Assembly (NCBI GenBank): GCA_900543455.1
Contig: UQRR01000015.1
Coordinates: forward strand, 1-31,072
Direction: 5' to 3'
Source: an uncultured Dialister sp.
Lineage (GTDB): Bacteria > Bacillota > Negativicutes > Veillonellales > Dialisteraceae
Length of the DNA stretch: 31,072 nt
Shown: positions 24,501 through 30,790 of the stretch, in pieces
Layout: the number at the start of each line of letters is the position of its first letter
Position numbering within the stretch: position 1 is the stretch's first letter
The notes under the pieces: generated by a model
Database searches by the model: none
The model's input: only the letters and a program-made list of their open reading frames with translations
Told to the model about the DNA's origin: nothing
Program-made: the position numbers and the translations under genes

Positions 24501-24692
24501 GACCTCGGCCACCGTCTGCGCTACGACCTCAGAGTCAGCACCCGGATAGGTCGCATGGACAGAGACCTGCGGCGGTGTGATCTTCGGATAGCGGTCGATC
24601 GGCAGTGAGAAAATACAGAGTGCCCCGGCGATCGTGATGACAAGAGCCACGACGATAGCAAAGATAGGGCGTTTAATAAAGAAATTTGCCAT
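21558..24692 (-). CDS. acrB: RND-type multidrug efflux inner-membrane transporter (HAE1/AcrB family)
   Basis: A 1044-residue, full-length hydrophobe/amphiphile efflux transporter beginning MANFFIKRPIFAIVVALV. The proton-relay acidic pair lies in TM4 (GLVVDDAIVVIEAVEYEM, about 406-407) and the TM10 lysine in GLAAKNAILIVEYAK (about 940). Two large periplasmic loops follow TM1 and TM7, as in AcrB/MexB. It should act as a trimer with the adaptor encoded upstream and an outer-membrane channel that is not in the window. Start 24692 has GGGGAGGA just upstream, and it follows the adaptor gene by 11 bases. The gene symbol is by family; the drug range cannot be inferred. Confidence 0.95.
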   Translation of the reverse strand: MANFFIKRPIFAIVVALVITIAGALCIFSLPIDRYPKITPPQVSVHATYPGADSEVVAQTVAEVIEKNVVGAEGFDNMSSTSNSNGSYSLSVQFLTGTDSDMATIRVQNGVTAADAGLPDTVRSIGVTTKKSSGDMALVVGLLSPNGTYDDVFLKNYFSMNYLDELKSIKGVGNVQEFGSDFAMRIWMDPTKMSQNKITASEVIAAVSAQNKQIAAGNISSAPVDQNASFQYIITAKGRLVTEKEFGDIVLRTNDDGSMLRLKDVARIELGAKDYSFISRAAGQESAILAFSLTDDANALETLGAIKEKLKEDAKSFPDDMTYVICADNTDFIYASIKEVMHTFVEALLIVALIVYIFLQNWRSTLIPMIAVPVSLLGTFASFLLLGFTINTLTLFAMVLAIGLVVDDAIVVIEAVEYEMRYNNLGPKEATVAAMQKVQSPVIGVAVVLAAVFVPVAFLGGIMGILYKQFALTIAVSVLISAFVALSLTPALCAGLLKPPKKQNRKNFLDRFWDTFNDGFDRMVEIYGAILQKMGHAIAAPIIVLVVITVAAFGIFFKLPTAFLPQEDNGFFIAAFSLPEGSVNVRTNAAITDYLDYMGKDPAVEQSQGVTGFDILSGGQKPNAGLSFIKLKPWDERKAPNEQINAIMGKAMAYGATHPNVSLMALNPPPIPGLGSSGGFSLYIMNKSGASDEEFQRVVGEFLGAANQRPEIQMAYTTYRSDTPSYNFDIDREKAQRNGVAVGDIFTALQAYYGSVQINDFTIYGRNFKVVAQADTQYRTNPGDNKFLTVRDNKGNMVPISTFITPKKSNAVSVITRYDNFPAVMVGGQQKDGYSSGQALDALEETANQVLPNGYGFEFVESSAQEREASGKTVYALSLGMLFVFLSLAALYESWKVPFTVIFGIPTGFFGASLAALAFNVYNDIYFQIGLLTIIGLAAKNAILIVEYAKVRTDHGMEALQAAVEASKIRLRPILMTSLAFIVGNIPLALSTGAGANSRSEMGIAVVFGVLSATIFQIFIVPMLFVVIEHIHGFKRTKKVVTED

Positions 24693-24703
24693 AGCTCCTC
24701 CCC

Positions 24704-25888
24704 TTATTTCTTAGCATCTGCCGTGCCATGCTGCACAGAAACGGCCTTGATCGCCGCCTGTTCCAAAGCCTCGCGCGTGGTTTCTTCCGGAGCGACTGCC
24801 TGTCCGACACGGACTTTATTCTGGCCTTCGACGATGATCTCATCATTTTCATCGATGCCGCTTTCGATGATGGTATAGATGCCATAGGTCGCCCCGAGCT
24901 TGACTGCCTTCTGCTGGACCTTGCCATCGACGACGACATCGAGCATGTCGCGGTTCAGGAGCTGTACTAGTGCCTTGGTCGGTACCAAAATGCTGCCCTT
25001 GGCGATTTCTGCATCAGAAACAACGGTCGCGTACATGCCCGGTACGAGCAGATTATCCGGATTTGCATAGGCTGCCTTCATGGTCAGCTGCCCGCCGGTC
25101 AGTCCCGGATTGATCTGGACGATCTTGCCCGTTTCCTGATAGATGGAGCCATCGGCAAGGCGCAGCTTCAGGGCATCCCCGAGCGTCTCTGTGCCGCTCT
25201 TATTCTTGGTGAGCGAGAGGTATTCGCTTTCTGACATATCAAACTGAACATACAGCGGATCTGCCGAGGAAATCGTGACGAGCGGCGTCTGTCCTGCCGA
25301 AGCGAAGGTACCGATATTCACATCATCCATGGAGAGAGTCCCTGTGAAGGGCGCTGTCACGATGGTATCGGAAAGATTATCCGATGCGATCGCTGCCTGC
25401 GATTGGGCTGCTTCGACGACGGCCTGATAGGACTCTGTCGCTGCCTTCTGTGCATCATAGGCCTGACGGGAAATCGCCCCCGTCGCAATCAGCTGCTCAT
25501 AGCGGGCCAGATCGCGCTTCGCATTTTCATAGGTAGCCGAAGCCTGCGCCACCTGCGCCTGTGCCGCAGCCAGAGAGGAGGAATAGGTGCGTGTATCGAG
25601 GCGGAAGAGCGGCTGCCCTTCTGTGACATGGTCACCGCCCTTGACGTATTTTTCCATGACTGTACCGGATACTTTCGAGCGGACCGGCACTTCCTGCAAG
25701 GCCATGATGGAGCCGGCATACTCTCTCTGGATCGGCGTGTCCGACTTGAACGGTTTGAAAGTCGTGACCTTCATCGCCTGCTGCTGCCCCTGCTGCTGTT
25801 TGGCAGACCCGCATCCGCCGGTCATCATGCCGGCAGAAAGCAAAAAGCCTGCCGCCATGGCAGCTGCTAAAAACTTTTTATACTTCAT
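24704..25888 (-). CDS. acrA: RND periplasmic adaptor (membrane fusion protein, AcrA family), lipoprotein
   Basis: A 394-residue protein. The start MKYKKFLAAAMAAGFLLSAG and a lipobox ending TGGC at about residue 26 mark a lipoprotein anchored in the inner membrane. Then a barrel-sandwich (lipoyl-like) half VPVRSKVSGTVMEKYVKGGD, an alpha-helical hairpin (about 95-165, Ala/Gln-rich) and the returning half TIVTAPFTGTLSMDDVNIG, followed by beta-barrel and membrane-proximal domains (GMYATVVSD, ILVPTKALVQ). It links the AcrB-like pump to an outer-membrane channel. Start 25888 is chosen from AAGGGGG 6 bases upstream; the frame to 25918 is not needed. Confidence 0.94.
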   Translation of the reverse strand: MKYKKFLAAAMAAGFLLSAGMMTGGCGSAKQQQGQQQAMKVTTFKPFKSDTPIQREYAGSIMALQEVPVRSKVSGTVMEKYVKGGDHVTEGQPLFRLDTRTYSSSLAAAQAQVAQASATYENAKRDLARYEQLIATGAISRQAYDAQKAATESYQAVVEAAQSQAAIASDNLSDTIVTAPFTGTLSMDDVNIGTFASAGQTPLVTISSADPLYVQFDMSESEYLSLTKNKSGTETLGDALKLRLADGSIYQETGKIVQINPGLTGGQLTMKAAYANPDNLLVPGMYATVVSDAEIAKGSILVPTKALVQLLNRDMLDVVVDGKVQQKAVKLGATYGIYTIIESGIDENDEIIVEGQNKVRVGQAVAPEETTREALEQAAIKAVSVQHGTADAKK

Positions 25889-25959
25889 ACTCTGCCCCCT
25901 TACACATATCGCCTTCATCGTGCGATACTGTAGAAATCGCTAGTAATCGAATATAGTCT

Positions 25960-25988
25960 ATCATAGCAAAGAGTTGACTTTAAGTCAA
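25960..25988 (-). promoter_or_regulatory. acrAB promoter overlapped by a perfect palindrome
   Basis: Minus strand TTGACT (25988-25983), 17-bp spacer, TATGAT (25965-25960). The -35 is the left arm of TTGACTTAAAGTCAA (25988-25974), a perfect 15-bp inverted repeat, as expected for a repressor operator (for example TetR or MarR type). No regulator gene is adjacent. Confidence 0.75.
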
Positions 25989-26040
25989 GAAGAGGTTCAC
26001 TCAGTTTTCTCAATCACCAGTCACCTCTGATTCCTGACTT

Positions 26041-26520
26041 CTATTTCACACTCACCCATTCCACCGGCACCTTCACGACAGCTTTGCGAAGCTGCCGGCT
26101 GCCGCTCTCTCCCTGGCAGAGCGGGCGATGGAGGTCTTCGGGGAAGAAGACGGCAAAACGGCCTGTCTCAAAGTACACCTTCGACTCGCCTTTGGGCGAA
26201 GACTTATAGAAATAGAGGTCACGCTCCGGATGGCTCTCGATGCACTCTCCCGCTTCGAAAATCGTCTCCACGCCGAGCCATTCTTCTTCACCTTCCACTT
26301 CGTACTGGATGTCGATCATTTTCTTGTGACCTTCAAGCTTTCTATCCGCCGCCGGCTCGGTCACAGGCGACTCCACGCCCATATCGCAGCCATTGATTTT
26401 GTACTTTCCGTCCGATATAGCAGCGAAATCGAAAGAAGCGACTTCTTTCAAGCACTCGTAGATGAATGTCGGCAGCTGTTTTTTGTAGTTTTCTAAATGC
26501 TTGATATCTCCGGTAATCAT
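26041..26520 (-). CDS. YhcH/YjgK/YiaL family protein (EbgC/NanQ-like)
   Basis: A 159-residue cupin-like protein. It shows KHLENYKKQLPTFIYECLKEV, GHKKMIDIQYEVEGEE and the metal-site-like segment FAVFFPEDLHRPLCQ followed by KAVVKVP, all typical of the family. Members include the EbgC beta subunit and the sialic-acid anomerase NanQ, so a role in sugar anomer conversion is likely but the substrate is unknown. The start at 26520 has AAGGAGA 6 bases upstream. It stands alone, behind a LacI-type palindrome. Confidence 0.88.
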   Translation of the reverse strand: MITGDIKHLENYKKQLPTFIYECLKEVASFDFAAISDGKYKINGCDMGVESPVTEPAADRKLEGHKKMIDIQYEVEGEEEWLGVETIFEAGECIESHPERDLYFYKSSPKGESKVYFETGRFAVFFPEDLHRPLCQGESGSRQLRKAVVKVPVEWVSVK

Positions 26521-26555
26521 AGTGTTTCTCCTTTTCTTATTTGTTAATGTTCGCT

Positions 26556-26568
26556 GTGAGCGGCTCAC
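26556..26568. promoter_or_regulatory. Candidate LacI-family operator
   Basis: GTGAGC-G-GCTCAC is a perfect inverted repeat 36 bases upstream of the YhcH-like gene and closely resembles the ideal lac operator core (GTGAGC-GCTCAC). No clear promoter hexamers were identified beside it. Confidence 0.5.
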
Positions 26569-26703
26569 TACATGCGTATCTCGCGTTCAGAAAACATGCA
26601 CTTTTTCTTTTCTTTTTTCCGCCCCTATAGCATATATTTTACTCTTTTCTTCTTTCATATGCCAACAGTCATTTTTCTTGATAAAATCGATGTTTCCAAC
26701 GCT

Positions 26704-26795
26704 CATTCAGTGAGATTTTAAATTTCCATTCCGTAAGATTTCGAGTTTTCATTCATACAGATTTCATGTTTTCATTCAGTGAGATTTGGAAACAC
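26704..26795 (+). repeat. Four tandem 23-bp degenerate repeats
   Basis: CATTC recurs at 26704, 26727, 26750 and 26773, exactly 23 bases apart. The unit is approximately CATTCAGTGAGATTTCGAG plus TTTT; units 1 and 4 share CATTCAGTGAGATTT, while 2 and 3 diverge at a few bases. The surrounding gap (26569-27075) otherwise holds only fold-back copy C. Confidence 0.85.
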
Positions 26796-26868
26796 GTTTC
26801 ACGAAATAGATCCTTCGACTCCCTCTTTACCGTGCGGAACCTCCTTCCCATGTATCTCCCTATACCCG

Positions 26869-27035
26869 CTAGGGAAACACTGATTAAATCGTTGTCAGAT
26901 TTTACTCTTGGATTTTTACGCATAGCAAGGAATAACCTGACGCGAATAGCGAGCTATTTAAGGAAGGTTATGACGAAGCTATGTATAAAAATTCTTGTAG
27001 AATCTGACTCTGCGATTGAATCAGCGTTTCCTTAA
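26869..27035 (+). repeat. Fold-back (MITE-like) element, copy C, complete
   Basis: 167 bp. Left end CTAGGGAAACACTGATTAAA, right end GAATCAGCGTTTCCTTA. Arms GGATTTTTACGCATAGC and GCTATGTATAAAAATTC pair, with sequence different from copies A and B, around the same AATAGCGAGCTATT tip. Confidence 0.95.
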
Positions 27036-27075
27036 GGTAACTGGAATCATAGAGGCTGTGCACTCTCCCCACGAT

Positions 27076-27104
27076 AAAACCGCCCTCTTTGCAGAGAGCG
27101 GTTT
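27076..27104 (-). terminator. Terminator of lepB
   Basis: AAACCGCTCTCT and AGAGGGCGGTTT (minus strand) form a 12-bp stem with one mismatch and a GCAA loop, running into TTTTATC. Confidence 0.85.
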
Positions 27105-27118
27105 CCAAAGAATACCGA

Positions 27119-27673
27119 TCAAAACTGAATCGCCACTTTACCGAGGACATGATCCACGGGCACGGGTCCGATGAAGCGGCTGTCCGAGCTGTGGTTCCGG
27201 TTGTCTCCCATGACGAAGACCGTACCCTCCGGCACTGTATAGGAGCCGTCCATGGAGAATTCCATCGGTTCATTGATGTATGGTTCATCCAGCTTCTCGC
27301 CATTGCGCCATACATGGCCTTCCTTAAATGCCAGCGTGTCACCGCCCTTGCCGATGACGCGCTTCACCCAGACATTGTGCTCACGGCTCGAGCGGTCAAA
27401 GATGGCGATGTAGTTCTTCATCGGTTCTTCCAGATCGTCCATCCAGGAGCGCTCGCGATGCGTGCGGCTGTCGATGATGACGATATCCCCATACTCCGGC
27501 GTCTCACGGAAAACGTGGCTGATCTTCGATACGATGAGGTACTCGCCATTATTCAGCGTCGGGTACATCGACTGCCCTGACACCTTTGTCGGGACGAAGA
27601 GGAAAATGTGAATGATCATGGCGATGAAAAGCGCCACGACGATGGAATAAATCCAGTCAAAAAGTTCGTGCAT
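27119..27673 (-). CDS. lepB: Signal peptidase I
   Basis: A 184-residue membrane serine protease that removes Sec/Tat signal peptides. One N-terminal membrane segment (about 7-28) is followed by the catalytic serine in SGQSMYPTL (about 33-41), the general-base lysine in VWVKRVIGKGGD (about 104) and the C-terminal box GDNRNHSSDSRFIGPV. The short single-anchor form is typical of Firmicutes. AAGGAG lies 10 bases before the ATG. A heptamer array begins about 20 bases upstream of the start, so the promoter must lie in or beyond the repeat. Confidence 0.96.
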   Translation of the reverse strand: MHELFDWIYSIVVALFIAMIIHIFLFVPTKVSGQSMYPTLNNGEYLIVSKISHVFRETPEYGDIVIIDSRTHRERSWMDDLEEPMKNYIAIFDRSSREHNVWVKRVIGKGGDTLAFKEGHVWRNGEKLDEPYINEPMEFSMDGSYTVPEGTVFVMGDNRNHSSDSRFIGPVPVDHVLGKVAIQF

Positions 27674-27693
27674 GAATGTATGTCTCCTTATAT

Positions 27694-27763
27694 ATAAGTG
27701 ACTAGTGACTAGTGACTTGGGACTTGGGATTAGGGATTAGGGATTGGGCGTTGCTGGTGACTA
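27694..27763 (+). repeat. Heptanucleotide array upstream of lepB
   Basis: GTGACTAGTGACTAGTGACT.. grading to GGGACTTGGGATTAGGGATT; period 7 throughout. TATATA (27688-27695) between array and lepB may be a -10. From 27764 to 27897 I see a fragment of a GTCATTCCCAGCGATAG repeat and no gene. Confidence 0.9.
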
Positions 27764-27897
27764 ATCATTTCAAACATCAACCGCTCTCGCGCTGTCATTC
27801 CCAGCGATAGTCAGAGAAATGCTGATTCAGGAAACACGAAGGTTTCGATAAACAACGCCCCTATTGTACACCATTCTACGCGGATGGTCTAGGGAAT

Positions 27898-28047
27898 AAA
27901 GTGACTAGTAGCTAGTGACTAGTCACCAGTGACTAGTCACCAGTCACTAGTCACTAGTCACTAGTCACTAGTCACCAGTCACCAGTCACTAGTCACTAGT
28001 CACTAGTCACTAGTCACCAGTCACCAGTCACCAGTCACTAGTCACTC
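27898..28047 (+). repeat. Longest heptanucleotide array (about 20 units)
   Basis: AGTCACT and AGTCACC units in irregular order over 150 bp, with GTGACTAGTCAC palindromes at the left end. It overlaps the last codons and stop of the unrecognised ORF 28028-28576. Confidence 0.95.
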
Positions 28048-28576
28048 CAATAGATTCATCTACCGTTTTCCTGAGTGTACACAATGCTTCATACAATTCC
28101 TTAAATGGCCGATCTTCATCCTCTTCCGGAACCCAGCGGAAGAATTTATCGCCGAATCTGAGCTCTGCGCGGGTGAGGCGCTTGATGGGCCCATACTTCT
28201 CCCTTTCATACGCATTCGTCTGGATGGTCGTCGACTTCGTGTCGGTTACAAACTGCTTCTGCGGCAGCTGATAGAGAAATGCGATCTCCTTCGCAAAAGT
28301 CTCCCTCACCTCGCGCGGCAGCACTGCCTCTTTCTTGACGGGGACGCCGCTTCGCCAATCATAGCGCACGCAGGTCCCATTTCCAAAATCAAACGCATAG
28401 TCAAACTGCCCGCCCTTTTCTACAAGATAGCCATCGGTGATGGAGAAGCGAAAGCTCCCGTGCAGGATGTCCTCCATGGCTTCTTTCTCACTGATTTCCT
28501 TCTTCTTCAGATGATCATAGATACCTTCACCGGATCCGGCTGCCTTGACCAGCTCATCGAATTGATATTTTGCCAC
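28028..28576 (-). CDS. Unrecognised protein of 182 residues
   Basis: I do not recognise this family. It starts with GTG (MAKYQFDELVKAAG) with AGAGGAGA 7 bases upstream, giving good support for translation. It is predicted soluble, charged and without signal peptide or membrane segment. Visible segments are an N-terminal helical part with KKKEISEKEAMEDIL, a central aromatic-rich FDYAFDFGNGTCVRYDW, and RFGDKFFRWVPEEDEDR near the end. The last residues (GVTSDW) and the TGA stop are encoded by the first units of a 150-bp heptamer array, so the natural C-terminus is probably altered; because units are 7 bp, gain or loss of one would change the frame there. Confidence 0.7.
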   Translation of the reverse strand: MAKYQFDELVKAAGSGEGIYDHLKKKEISEKEAMEDILHGSFRFSITDGYLVEKGGQFDYAFDFGNGTCVRYDWRSGVPVKKEAVLPREVRETFAKEIAFLYQLPQKQFVTDTKSTTIQTNAYEREKYGPIKRLTRAELRFGDKFFRWVPEEDEDRPFKELYEALCTLRKTVDESIGVTSDW

Positions 28577-28699
28577 GATGGTTCTCCTCTTCTTGATTGA
28601 CTTTCATTTTTACTTTACTCGCAGAATGAAAAACGATGATACAGCGTATCAAATACAGACCACCGCTATCATTCATTTCTCGGCGTACCTTCGTCATTC

Positions 28700-28717
28700 A
28701 TGGTATAATAATACCAT
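28700..28717. promoter_or_regulatory. Perfect palindrome containing TATAAT in the divergent gap
   Basis: ATGGTAT-AATA-ATACCAT lies between the divergent ORF at 28576 and the DUF4127 gene at 28840. It contains TATAAT on the plus strand and TTATAC on the minus strand (with GTGACA 16 bases upstream of the latter), so it could be a shared operator/promoter. Confidence 0.4.
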
Positions 28718-28764
28718 ATAAATATGTCACGCAGTAGCATTTCTTCTACCGCGTGAAATGATCT

Positions 28765-28830
28765 GTCACGCGGCGCTTTCATGCTTTGACGCGCCGCTTC
28801 TCTATTTTTCATTTCTCATTTTCAAACGGG
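28765..28830 (-). repeat. Composite repeat fragment upstream of the DUF4127 gene
   Basis: GCGGCGC-TTTCATGCTTTGA-CGCGCCGC hairpin and CATTTCTCATTTTC, matching inverted composite modules. Confidence 0.65.
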
Positions 28831-28839
28831 GGCTTTCCA

Positions 28840-30606
28840 TTGCACTATCATAAAAAAATCGGCGCGCTGGCTATGGCGTTCCTGATCGCAGGCGGACTGG
28901 CTTCGATCGATGCGCGTACCATCCTGCTTGTACCGCAGGATGACCGTCCTGTCTCTCTCGACTACACCGTGTCCACCGCAGAGAAGGCTGGCTACACGGT
29001 GCTGACACCGCCGAAGGGCTATCTTTCCGGAAAAAATTATCAGGGCAGTCCTGATCAGGTCTGGCGCTGGGTCGAGCAGCATATCCGCGAGGCCGATGCA
29101 GCAGTGATTTCTACGGACACCATCATCTACGGCGGTCTTGTCGACTCCAGAAAGCACAATGAATCACTCGATACGCTGATGGCGCGGGAAAACCGTATCC
29201 AGCGGCTTCACCAGATGTATCCGAATGTGCCGATCTATGCTTTCGGCACCATCATGAGAACGCCGTATGCTTCAAACAGCGGTGTCGAGCCCTACTACTA
29301 CGCCAAGTACGGCCACGACCTCTATGTGCTCTCCGGCCTGCAGGACAAGATGGATGCAGGCACACTCACAAAGGATGAGGCGGCGGAAATGCTGTCCCTG
29401 AAGCTCTCCATCCCGTCCGAATATCTGCAGGACTGGTTCAAGCGCCGCACAAAGAACCATACGATCAACCGCCTGCTCCTCAAAGATACCAAGAGCGGTA
29501 TCTTTGCCTATTTCTGTGAAGGGCATGATGATAACAGTAAGAACTCCCAGTCCGCCATGGAAGCACGGTATCTGGGAAAGGAAAGCGCGAAGCTGTCCCC
29601 CAAGGTCTACGGCTCCTTCCCGGGCGCAGACCAGCTCGCCCTGCTCCTCATCGCACGCTATCACAATGATGTGAATCACCTCACACCGAGCTTCACTTCC
29701 ATCTATCCCTTAGGCCGCGCAGAGGATACGGTCCCCAGCTATGAAAGTCAGCCCATCGGAAAAACCATTGCCGAGCATGTAGAAGCCGTCGGCGGCGTCA
29801 TGAATCCCAAAGGCCGTCCCGACATCGTACTCGCTGTGAATACCCCACTTTCCTCTACGGGTGAGTCCGGCCAGTTTTCCAATTACGGCATGATGAAGCC
29901 TTCCACCACGGAATTCATGAATCAGGTCAAAGCCGTCATCGATAAGGGCATTCCTGTCTCCATGGTAGACGTCTACTTTGCCAATGGCTCGGACAATACG
30001 CTCATGAGCCTCATGAAGCAGAATGATCTTCTCTACAAGGTCACCGCCTACAATGGCTGGAACACGGCCTCCAACACGATCGGCTATGCCATCGCGCAGG
30101 CCATCCTCGCGCCGGACATGAGCGAGACAGATCACCGCAACATGCTGACCGAGCAATACATCGACAACTGGGCGTATCAGGCAAACGTCAGGAAGAACAT
30201 CAACCGGCTGACAGAGCTCGAAGGGACGAATTACATCCCCACCCCCGCCATGAAAGAGGAAATGATCGCCGAGGTGCAGGACTTTGCCAAACGGAAAATG
30301 GGACTTGACCCAGCGACGATCTCCGCCGATTTCCCATGGGGACGTCTCTTTGAAATCAATGCCCTGGTCTCGCCCACACCGAAATACACCGTCTACCTGA
30401 CCGCTGCAGAGAAACAGCGCCGCGCGGAAGAAGCGGCAAAGAAGGCCGCCGAAGAAGCTGCTAAGAAAAAAGCAACCGAAGAGGCGGCAAAAAAGAAAGC
30501 CGCTGGCAAAAAAGCCACTGCAATCGTACCGGATCAGCCAGCGCCGGAAACATCTTCCGACGAGACAGAGAACCATGACGTATCCACCATCATCATTTAT
30601 AAATAA
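28840..30606 (+). CDS. DUF4127 family protein, secreted
   Basis: A 588-residue protein. The start is TTG at 28840 with CGGGGG 8 bases upstream, giving MHYHKKIGALAMAFLIAGGL and a Sec signal peptide likely cut after SIDA. The body has the DUF4127 beginning ILLVPQDDRPVSLDYT and STDTIIYGGLVDSRKHN, then FGTIMRTPYASNSG, ILVAVNTP-like DIVLAVNTPLSSTGESGQF and MVDVYFANGSDNTLM. Biochemical function is unknown. The C-terminus (about 535-572) is a Lys/Ala/Glu helix (EEAAKKAAEEAAKKKATEEA) resembling TolA/periplasmic spacer helices, followed by a short disordered end. Such a tail is an addition to the domain. A terminator follows directly. Confidence 0.85.
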   Translation: MHYHKKIGALAMAFLIAGGLASIDARTILLVPQDDRPVSLDYTVSTAEKAGYTVLTPPKGYLSGKNYQGSPDQVWRWVEQHIREADAAVISTDTIIYGGLVDSRKHNESLDTLMARENRIQRLHQMYPNVPIYAFGTIMRTPYASNSGVEPYYYAKYGHDLYVLSGLQDKMDAGTLTKDEAAEMLSLKLSIPSEYLQDWFKRRTKNHTINRLLLKDTKSGIFAYFCEGHDDNSKNSQSAMEARYLGKESAKLSPKVYGSFPGADQLALLLIARYHNDVNHLTPSFTSIYPLGRAEDTVPSYESQPIGKTIAEHVEAVGGVMNPKGRPDIVLAVNTPLSSTGESGQFSNYGMMKPSTTEFMNQVKAVIDKGIPVSMVDVYFANGSDNTLMSLMKQNDLLYKVTAYNGWNTASNTIGYAIAQAILAPDMSETDHRNMLTEQYIDNWAYQANVRKNINRLTELEGTNYIPTPAMKEEMIAEVQDFAKRKMGLDPATISADFPWGRLFEINALVSPTPKYTVYLTAAEKQRRAEEAAKKAAEEAAKKKATEEAAKKKAAGKKATAIVPDQPAPETSSDETENHDVSTIIIYK

Positions 30607-30607
30607 G

Positions 30608-30638
30608 AAAAGCAGGAACGCGATGCGTTCCTGCTTTT
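30608..30638 (+). terminator. Terminator of the DUF4127 gene
   Basis: AAAAGCAGGAACGC and GCGTTCCTGCTTTT, perfect 14-bp stem, GAT loop, starting 2 bases after the stop codon. Confidence 0.95.
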
Positions 30639-30676
30639 GGACTAGAGCATGGTAGATGTACCTCAAGACTCATCTA

Positions 30677-30685
30677 TGCTATAAT
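30677..30685 (+). promoter_or_regulatory. Extended -10 promoter of the small-toxin mRNA
   Basis: TGC-TATAAT (30680-30685) with the TGN extension; the -35 position is weak (TGTACC). The predicted start near 30692 lies immediately before a strong 5' hairpin. Confidence 0.7.
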
Positions 30686-30693
30686 AGCAACAG

Positions 30694-30721
30694 ATTACAG
30701 CGGATAACTTCCGCTTGTAAT
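30694..30721 (+). other. 5'-end hairpin of the small-toxin mRNA
   Basis: ATTAC-AGCGGA / TCCGCT-TGTAAT, 11 bp with one bulge and a TAACT loop. A second stem GCCATC/GGTGGC follows (30734-30751), and GACCCC (30763-30768) could pair with the GGGGGT ribosome site (30778-30783). Such leaders are typical of stable, poorly translated type I toxin mRNAs. Confidence 0.65.
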
Positions 30722-30790
30722 TGGAAAAAGGTGCCATCCATCACGGTGGCGGCTTTCTGACCCCGACCTTAGTGGAAGGGGGTGGTAGCA

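Noticed and set aside
26766..27035. An 89-codon ORF spanning fold-back copy C
   Set aside because: Half of it is ordinary intergenic DNA and the rest is the element's open frame; no ribosome site at its start.
27898..28047. CRISPR array
   Set aside because: The units are contiguous 7-mers without spacers, and no cas genes are present.
29710..30666. A 318-codon minus-strand frame opposite the DUF4127 gene
   Set aside because: Cysteine/glycine-rich low-complexity translation, crosses the gene's terminator, no ribosome site.
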